Made by a program: the position numbers and the translations under genes. A DNA stretch of 6,192 nucleotides. Source: CAYUFF01 sp964444075 (GTDB taxonomy: Archaea; Aenigmatarchaeota; Aenigmatarchaeia; CG10238-14; SCSR01). The notes under the pieces were generated by a model that did no database searches, was not told where the DNA came from, and saw nothing but the letters and a program-made list of their open reading frames with translations. Each line of letters starts with the position of its first letter. The stretch's first letter is position 1. Location: the NCBI GenBank assembly GCA_964444075.1, contig CAYUFF010000042.1, forward strand, positions 1 to 6,192, read 5' to 3'. This document shows, piece by piece, positions 1-4,641 of the stretch.

Positions 1-272
1 ACTTCCTCCTTGAAGTTTGCTTTCATGGAAGCTAGAGCATCGTTAAGCTTCCCTATTTCTTCCTCGAACCTTTCCTCGAGCTTCTTAAGCTCGTTTTCGA
101 CTTCGCTTACCTTGCTCAGCAGTCTTTCCGTCTCAACCTTTCCCGCTTTTCCTTCGAGCTCTCTCACCTTTTTCTCCAGTTCCGATAATCTTTTGGATAT
201 TTCCGCCCTTTCTTCTAACTTTTTCTTCAGCTTTTCCACTTTCTCTTCAAACTCTTCTTTCCTACCGAGCAC
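1..272 (-). CDS. Coiled-coil protein, N-terminal part (runs off the left edge)
   Basis: An open minus-strand frame covers the whole left edge, and its stop lies outside the window. About 90 residues are visible. They are almost entirely Glu, Lys, Leu, Val and Arg in heptad-like spacing (for example KLKKKLEERAEISKRLSELE and LKKLEERFEEEIGKL), with no Pro, Cys, Trp or membrane segment, so a long cytoplasmic coiled coil is predicted. An in-frame TAA at 285-287 limits the start to TTG at 279-281 or GTG at 270-272. I chose GTG because the purine-rich GGTAAGGG at 282-289 directly abuts the TTG but sits 9 bases before the GTG. The gene lies 46 bases after the stop of another coiled-coil gene on the same strand and is probably in the same operon. 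Function is unknown. A downstream domain (ATPase, nuclease or other) cannot be excluded because the C-terminal part is not visible. Confidence 0.8.
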   Translation of the reverse strand, partial: MLGRKEEFEEKVEKLKKKLEERAEISKRLSELEKKVRELEGKAGKVETERLLSKVSEVENELKKLEERFEEEIGKLNDALASMKANFKEE

Positions 273-281
273 GTTCTTCAA

Positions 282-289
282 CCCTTACC
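282..289 (-). promoter_or_regulatory. Putative ribosome binding site of the left-edge coiled-coil gene
   Basis: The minus strand reads GGTAAGGG, a moderate match to an archaeal anti-16S purine stretch, 9 bases upstream of the GTG at 270-272. It overlaps the in-frame TAA and is adjacent to the alternative TTG start, which argues for the GTG. Confidence 0.4.
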
Positions 290-307
290 AATTAATTTTT
301 TCCTTTC

Positions 308-320
308 AAATTTAACTTTC
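308..320 (-). promoter_or_regulatory. Weak candidate TATA/BRE promoter element
   Basis: The only real gap between genes reads on the minus strand as GAAAG followed by TTAAATTT (TATA-like, 308-315), with an A-rich run after it. A purine-rich BRE-like stretch before an AT-rich octamer matches the general layout of archaeal promoters. A transcript would be expected to start about 25 bases downstream, near 286, just ahead of the GTG at 272. The octamer is not a strong consensus and the region is AT-rich anyway, so this may only be an intra-operon spacer. No T-run that would suggest an archaeal terminator is seen on this strand. Confidence 0.22.
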
Positions 321-1449
321 ATATCGCAGCCTCGATTAGCTCCACCAAGGATTTTTGCCTTCTTTCGAGTTTTTTAAGGGAAGTTTCCAAACGTTTCAGC
401 TTACTCGCCACGCCGACCATCGACCTACTTTCCTTCACGAGCTTGCTCATCCTCTTTTCCCACTCTTTTAATCTCTTCTCGAAGCGAGAAGCCCTTTTCT
501 CAAATTCTAAGAGTTTTTTATCGATGCTCGCCTTTAAGCGAGATACCTCACCTTTACTCGTGAACTTATCTTTCAGCTGCTCGAGCAGCACAACCCTGCT
601 CTCTAGCTTTTCGACTGCATTCTCTAACCTGCTGAAAGAATCGGTCAACTCATCCAGTACTTCAAGCTTACTTGCAATAACCTTCCTTTCCTCGATAAGC
701 TCGTCTACCCTACCGCTAACCTTAGCCATTTCCTCGCTGGAGAGGATTATTTCTCTGAGCTTCTTCTCCTCCTCCTTTAGCCTCTCCGCAAGAGCTCTAG
801 CATCCTTCAATCCCAATTCCAGCTCTTTCTCCATAGCTTCTAACTCCTCTTTCTTAGCAAGTCCAACGAACTCTACCCTGAGCTTGTCAAAATCCTTCAG
901 CAAAGCTATGAACCTTTTTTTCAACTCGTCGATAGCTCGCATAGCTTCGGCAAATTTCTTGTACCTCCTTTGAAACTCGACGAACATACTCTCGACTTTG
1001 CTCGCGGAGCTTCTCATGCTAGCTTCGACCTTCCTGGCCTTTTGCAGGTCTTTCTTGAAATCCTCTTCCATCTTAGCAAGAGTTTCCAAGCTCCTGAACT
1101 TCAGGAAGGTTCTCCTCATTTCCTTCATCTCTTCGATCGTCCTATCGATAAGGGTCTCGTAGCTCTCTATCCTCGCTTTCAGCGCCTCTATTTTAGCTTC
1201 CTGCCTCTTAACTTCCTTCAGGATTTCCTCCGGCTTGACCTGCTTTATCAGCTCTATAGCTTTCCTGGCTTCCGCCTCGAGGGTTGCGCTACTCCTTTCA
1301 TGCTCTACCAAGCTGGACCTTAGCTCTCCTATCCTCTCGCTCAACGCTACTATCCTCTCGTTGATCGCTTCCCTAGCCTTGAGCAAAGCCTCCACCTGAG
1401 CCTTCAGCCTTTCCACTTCAACGGATAGAGCTTTTTCTCTCTCACCCAC
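319..1449 (-). CDS. Long cytoplasmic coiled-coil protein (376 residues)
   Basis: The protein is nearly all alpha-helical. Heptad-like repeats of Leu, Ile, Val or Phe between charged residues run from about residue 5 to 370 (for example ERIVALSERIGELRSSL, KLESRVVLLEQLKDKF and LKRLETSLKKLERRQ). There is one proline (residue 73), one Trp (330) and no Cys. No signal peptide or membrane helix is present, so it should be cytoplasmic. Weak breaks near residues 70-75, 197-200 and 298-302 may be hinges between rod segments. It resembles SMC-rod or scaffold-type coiled coils, but there is no Walker A, ABC signature or other catalytic motif, so no enzyme activity is claimed. The frame is open upstream to a TTG at 1525-1527, but that would overlap the methyltransferase gene by 86 bases with no ribosome site. 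The GTG at 1447-1449 has a strong GGGGAGG four bases upstream and overlaps the methyltransferase stop by only 8 bases, so I start there. Function is unknown; a rod or scaffold linked to the ATPase two genes upstream is a guess from position. Confidence 0.88.
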   Translation of the reverse strand: MGEREKALSVEVERLKAQVEALLKAREAINERIVALSERIGELRSSLVEHERSSATLEAEARKAIELIKQVKPEEILKEVKRQEAKIEALKARIESYETLIDRTIEEMKEMRRTFLKFRSLETLAKMEEDFKKDLQKARKVEASMRSSASKVESMFVEFQRRYKKFAEAMRAIDELKKRFIALLKDFDKLRVEFVGLAKKEELEAMEKELELGLKDARALAERLKEEEKKLREIILSSEEMAKVSGRVDELIEERKVIASKLEVLDELTDSFSRLENAVEKLESRVVLLEQLKDKFTSKGEVSRLKASIDKKLLEFEKRASRFEKRLKEWEKRMSKLVKESRSMVGVASKLKRLETSLKKLERRQKSLVELIEAAI

Positions 1450-2128
1450 GTTTCCTCCCCACCAAAACCAGGTATTCGCAAGCAAACTTAAGCTCGTCCG
1501 AATTTCCAACCGTTTCCTCGATCTCAAACCAATCTTTAGTCAGAAGTTTGCTCGGTAGGTTACCAGAACAATAGCCGCTTCCCAAAACTTTTTCCACCCT
1601 TATCTCCTTGAAAAGCTTCCTGAGTTCCTTCTCTGTCAGCATGCTCTCCGTCACCAACAAACTCTTGACTTTTTCCAAATTATATCCCCACCTTTCCAGC
1701 TTCGTCAGCCAGAAAACTCTGTTGGAAACGCTCGCTATAAGATAGCCTCCCGGCTTCAGTACTCTTACCAGTTCTTTAGCAGCTTTTTTCCTGTCGTAAG
1801 CGTAGTTGACCACATCTCTCAACGCCAGCACGAGGTCGAAAGTATTGTCCTCGAATTCCAGCTCGCACACATCTCCCTCCACAAACTCGATGAGATTCTC
1901 CACACCCTTTCTCTTAGCTCGCCTTTTAGCGAGTTTCAAGGCTGTCTTCGAGATATCGAGCAAGGTAACTCTCAGCCCTTTTTCGGCTAAAGGAATTGCG
2001 ATCCTACCGACGCCTCCCCCAGCATCGAGAACCCTTCCTCTTCTCGGCAGGTAATTCGAGATTATTCTCAGGTCTCTCACCGTGTCTATTTCGCTAGCCT
2101 CTGGGTATATCCAATCCTTCGGCCTCAT
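1442..2128 (-). CDS. Class I SAM-dependent methyltransferase
   Basis: This is a 228-residue cytoplasmic Rossmann-fold methyltransferase of the Methyltransf_11/25 (UbiE-like) type. Visible motifs are motif I VLDAGGGVGRIAIPLAEKG (33-51, S-adenosylmethionine loop), the acidic end of strand 2 in VTLLDIS (Asp58, ribose hydroxyls), the GDV turn at 85-87 (adenine side), FDLVLALRDVVNYA (97-110, motif IV region), and the LKPGGYLIASV strand and turn (124-134). The length is normal and the gene looks intact. The C-terminal third (about 136-228) carries the substrate-specific cap and ends in a beta strand typical of the fold (EYLVLVGRK). The acceptor cannot be predicted: small molecule, lipid or protein are all possible, and no CheR, PCMT or tRNA-methyltransferase signature is seen. 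Its ATG overlaps the ATPase stop as ATGA, and a GAGG lies 8 bases upstream. Its stop overlaps the coiled-coil GTG, so it sits firmly inside the operon and may act on one of the neighbouring products (inference). Confidence 0.92.
   Translation of the reverse strand: MRPKDWIYPEASEIDTVRDLRIISNYLPRRGRVLDAGGGVGRIAIPLAEKGLRVTLLDISKTALKLAKRRAKRKGVENLIEFVEGDVCELEFEDNTFDLVLALRDVVNYAYDRKKAAKELVRVLKPGGYLIASVSNRVFWLTKLERWGYNLEKVKSLLVTESMLTEKELRKLFKEIRVEKVLGSGYCSGNLPSKLLTKDWFEIEETVGNSDELKFACEYLVLVGRKRG
1454..1460 (-). promoter_or_regulatory. Strong ribosome binding site fixing the coiled-coil start
   Basis: The minus strand reads GGGGAGG, then AAAC, then GTG. This is the strongest Shine-Dalgarno match in the window. 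It lies inside the last codons of the methyltransferase gene and decides for the GTG at 1449 against the upstream TTG at 1527. It also suggests translational coupling. Confidence 0.75.
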
Positions 2129-4641
2129 TTTCTCTTCCTCAACAACTTCCTTATTTCACTTTCCATCCTCTCAAGCTTGAAAGCTAAGTCTTGCATACCT
2201 TTAACCTCCTTGGTAGCCTTCAGTATTTTCAGGTCAGCGGGCACCCTTTCGAGCTCGACCTCGTAAACGAAGGTATCGATTCCTTTGGCTTTCGCATCCT
2301 TAACTAGCGCCTGCAATTTCTTGAACTTTTCCTCGAGGGTTCGCAGGTTAACCTCCTTTCCGAACTTCTTCAAGAACTTCTTCCTTTCTCTCTCGGCTTT
2401 CTCCACGGCTTTCTTAATCTCTTTCTCTTCGACGAACTCAACCTTATACTTGGGGACCTTCCAGCCTCGCTTCTCGAACTCTCCCCTAACCCTCGGTTCC
2501 AGGCTTTCGAGGTAGATATCTATTACGTCAAAAGCACCCTCCATAAGCTTGGTTTCGCACAGGCTGAATTCCGTTTCCAAGTCGAAGACATCGACCCCTC
2601 TTTCCTTGAGCACCCTTATCAGGAACTTAAGCTCCTCCAAACGCTTGTCGTACTTCACGTACTTCTCAAGCTCTTCGTCACTCAACCTGGAAACTTGGTG
2701 TAAGATCGGCCTGAAGCTGACGAAGTAGGGCCTTCCTCGGTTGTACTCGCTGAAGACGAGCATTCCAGTTCCCACAGCAGCTTTAATTACGCTCAAAGCT
2801 ATTTCCTTCCCGTACTTTCTCGAGATTCTGTTCAAGTCATCCTCGTAGCGAGTTCTCATTTGGATTTCCATCCCTATGTTAGCCTTAATCTCTCCCACGA
2901 AATCGCTCAGCACTTGGGAGATTAAAACCAAACCTATACCCCACTTCCTGAACTCTCTAACCCCTCTCTCTAAAGCTAAGAATCCCTTTCCTATTCCTCC
3001 GAACTTGGGTAAGAGACGGTGAACCTCGTCGTAAACCATTAGACACCTCAACTCCCTAGATTCGGGCAACCTTGCCTTGAAGACCTCGTTGATCGTGTTT
3101 GCGACGAAAATGTCTATATCCCTTGGACTTAGCTTCGTGAGCACGAAAATTACTATTTGCGGTTCTTTGGAGAGGATGATTTCTTTAAGGTTTACCTTTT
3201 GCAGCGGGTTTTCGACGACCTTTATCTTTCCCTTGAACGCCCTCGCGTCCTTCTCGCTCATTCCGAAGAACTTGTAGCGCTTCAGCATCTCCGGCTCTTT
3301 ACACTTCCTCAAGAACCCCGTCCACTGGGCAGTCGGATCGAAAACGATAACGCTTTTTCCTTTGAGCAGAGCCTCTTCAGCCAAAACCATCGCAGCTATG
3401 GTCTTTCCAGAGCCCGTTGCTCCGGCAACCATCGCGTGAGTGGTAAGGTGTTTCAGGTAAATCCAAGTTCTCGTTCCCGTTTCTGCGAGGTTTCCTATGA
3501 AGGCCGAGTCTGGAGTTAGAGTTGGTAAGTAGCGGGGCTCAAGCAAGACTCTGTACCTACGCCTCTTTTCTTTCTCAGCCTTCAGCCTCCTGTACTCGTA
3601 GACCACTAATATAACGCTAACCGAGCCGAAGGCGCCGATGCTTGCCCACTGCCAGAGAGCGATTCCGAAGAATTCCTTCAGCCAGAAAGGAGTTTTGACC
3701 AAAAAGTAAGCGTAGCTCGTCGCAGCTACTGATCGATTCAGGTAGCTAAACCTTGCAATCGCCTTTACCAAGTATTTCCTTTCCTCTATTTCCTTAGGAA
3801 TCTTCAGGTAAAATACCCTCGACAAGCTTGTTTGCACGGCTACTACTTCTTTCTGAGAGGTGATTACCTCTCCTTTCTCCGCGTCGAAGACTTGTAGCGT
3901 TAAATCGACGTCCACCTTCGGAACCTTTCCTAGGTTGTAGAGCGTGACTTCCGCAGGCAGAGCATAGCCCGGCATCACCTCATCCTTCAGCAAAGTCAGC
4001 CTTACGTCCAAGAGCTCTTCTTTAACCGAAAGAACTCTCAGGTTGACTGGAACCTCGACGGATTGATTTCCCGCGGTAATTATAAGCGAGCCTGAGTAAA
4101 GCTTTGGTATAGCATCGCTTGGTATCGAAACTATTAACTCGAAACTTCCAGTTTCGCCGGGAGCCAGGCTGAACCTGGGATTGACGAAGCTTATGAACTT
4201 GTAAACTTCTCCTGAACTCGATATCTCGAACGTGAACTTACTGCTCATCTGGTTCTTCACGGCTAGCGAGTAACGTAAGGTTTCTCCTTGGTAGAGGGTT
4301 AAGTCCAACGATTTAGCCTCGACCTTTATCATCTCCTTGGGTATTCTCCTCAACTCTTCTAAGATCTGCTCGACGATTTCCTCGACGTTAACTTCAGGAG
4401 CTGGTGGAGGCGTGACGGTAGGTCTTGGTCTAGGCGGCGGTGTGGGTTCTGATGGGGGAGGGCAATCTTGAGGACAGTTCTCGTAACTTTCCCCATGAGC
4501 CTCGTCGCAAACGCCATCACCACAAACAACTTCTTCTGCGATGACGTACACATCACCTGCAACGGTTTTAGGAAAGCTTATCGCTAACAAAAGGACCACA
4601 CAAATCGCTTGTTTTACAAACAAAGATGAGTCAAACCTCAT
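2125..4641 (-). CDS. Membrane-anchored HerA/VirD4-type ATPase with extracellular domains
   Basis: 838 residues with an unusual order of parts. (a) Residues 1-29: signal peptide or signal anchor, with hydrophobic core AICVVLLLAISF. (b) 40-60: four-Cys motif C-G-D-G-x-C ... N-C-P-x-D-C, a small, probably metal- or disulfide-stabilised element seen in archaeal surface proteins. (c) 61-82: proline-rich linker. (d) About 105-205: NEW3-like beta sandwich. (e) About 210-316: second, CARDB-like sandwich. (f) About 325-347: transmembrane helix followed by a Lys/Arg-rich stop-transfer stretch (351-364), giving outside-to-inside topology. (g) About 370-650: RecA-like ATPase of the HerA/FtsK/VirD4 clade, with Walker A GATGSGKT (407-414), Walker B CLMVYDE (533-539), an ISQ polar motif (574-576), a possible arginine-finger region around MRTRYEDD (595-602) and the closing strand YFVSFRP (639-645). 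(h) 651-838: charged helical tail with an internal repeat. Such ATPases are usually hexameric pumps for DNA or protein. The HAS-barrel of classical HerA is absent, replaced by the ectodomain and membrane helix. The substrate is unknown. The ATG overlaps the upstream gene by 4 bases. Confidence 0.93.
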   Translation of the reverse strand: MRFDSSLFVKQAICVVLLLAISFPKTVAGDVYVIAEEVVCGDGVCDEAHGESYENCPQDCPPPSEPTPPPRPRPTVTPPPAPEVNVEEIVEQILEELRRIPKEMIKVEAKSLDLTLYQGETLRYSLAVKNQMSSKFTFEISSSGEVYKFISFVNPRFSLAPGETGSFELIVSIPSDAIPKLYSGSLIITAGNQSVEVPVNLRVLSVKEELLDVRLTLLKDEVMPGYALPAEVTLYNLGKVPKVDVDLTLQVFDAEKGEVITSQKEVVAVQTSLSRVFYLKIPKEIEERKYLVKAIARFSYLNRSVAATSYAYFLVKTPFWLKEFFGIALWQWASIGAFGSVSVILVVYEYRRLKAEKEKRRRYRVLLEPRYLPTLTPDSAFIGNLAETGTRTWIYLKHLTTHAMVAGATGSGKTIAAMVLAEEALLKGKSVIVFDPTAQWTGFLRKCKEPEMLKRYKFFGMSEKDARAFKGKIKVVENPLQKVNLKEIILSKEPQIVIFVLTKLSPRDIDIFVANTINEVFKARLPESRELRCLMVYDEVHRLLPKFGGIGKGFLALERGVREFRKWGIGLVLISQVLSDFVGEIKANIGMEIQMRTRYEDDLNRISRKYGKEIALSVIKAAVGTGMLVFSEYNRGRPYFVSFRPILHQVSRLSDEELEKYVKYDKRLEELKFLIRVLKERGVDVFDLETEFSLCETKLMEGAFDVIDIYLESLEPRVRGEFEKRGWKVPKYKVEFVEEKEIKKAVEKAERERKKFLKKFGKEVNLRTLEEKFKKLQALVKDAKAKGIDTFVYEVELERVPADLKILKATKEVKGMQDLAFKLERMESEIRKLLRKRK
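2137..2140 (-). promoter_or_regulatory. Ribosome binding site of the methyltransferase gene
   Basis: GAGG on the minus strand lies 8 bases before the ATG, inside the last codons of the ATPase gene. Together with the ATGA stop/start overlap at 2125-2128 it supports coupled translation. Confidence 0.5.
2254..2631 (-). repeat. Diverged internal helical repeat in the ATPase tail
   Basis: Two segments of the C-terminal tail align without gaps: residues 671-691 (bases 2569-2631) and 776-796 (bases 2254-2316). They share the pattern L-x2-L-x4-K-x2-G-x-D-x-F-x2-E-x-E, with 8 identities in 21 plus several conservative pairs (Ile/Val, Arg/Lys). The 'KxxG[VI]D' turn between two amphipathic helices resembles helical-hairpin repeats in archaeal proteins. 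The similarity is at protein level; the DNA is not obviously repeated. Confidence 0.5.
4462..4524 (-). other. Codons for the extracellular four-cysteine motif of the ATPase
   Basis: The segment encodes residues 40-60 of the ATPase. Cys40, Cys45, Cys56 and Cys60 are set in a C-G-D-G-x-C ... E-x-C-P-x-D-C frame with several Asp and Glu residues. It directly follows the signal peptide region and precedes a proline-rich linker, so it should be displayed outside the cell. Similar short Cys/Asp modules occur in many archaeal secreted proteins. Disulfide formation and calcium binding are both plausible, and neither is proven by the sequence. Confidence 0.6.

Noticed and set aside
273..318. Transcription terminator between the two coiled-coil genes
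   Set aside because: On the coding strand the gap is A-rich rather than T-rich, and I see no stable hairpin. The T-run is on the other strand, where no gene ends.
10..1323. Plus-strand open frames of 101, 176 and 117 codons opposite the coiled-coil genes
   Set aside because: They are mirror images of Glu/Lys/Leu-rich coiled-coil codons, giving Ser/Phe/Leu-rich low-complexity products. They have no recognisable domain, and the minus-strand frames are clearly the real genes.
319..1449. SMC or Rad50 ATPase
   Set aside because: The protein is only coiled coil. No Walker A, Walker B, ABC signature or zinc-hook CxxC is present, and it contains no cysteine.
1806..3519. Plus-strand open frames opposite the methyltransferase and ATPase genes
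   Set aside because: The minus strand here encodes unmistakable methyltransferase and ATPase motifs. The opposite frames show no domain or operon logic.
4359..4562. Minus-strand 67-codon frame inside the ATPase signal and linker region
   Set aside because: It is an alternative frame of the same strand within a gene whose signal peptide, Cys motif and linker make sense in the main frame, and its product has no recognisable feature.
2125..4641. Classical HerA of a HerA-NurA DNA end-resection pair
   Set aside because: The N-terminal HAS-barrel is missing and replaced by an ectodomain and membrane helix, and no NurA-like nuclease is encoded in the window.
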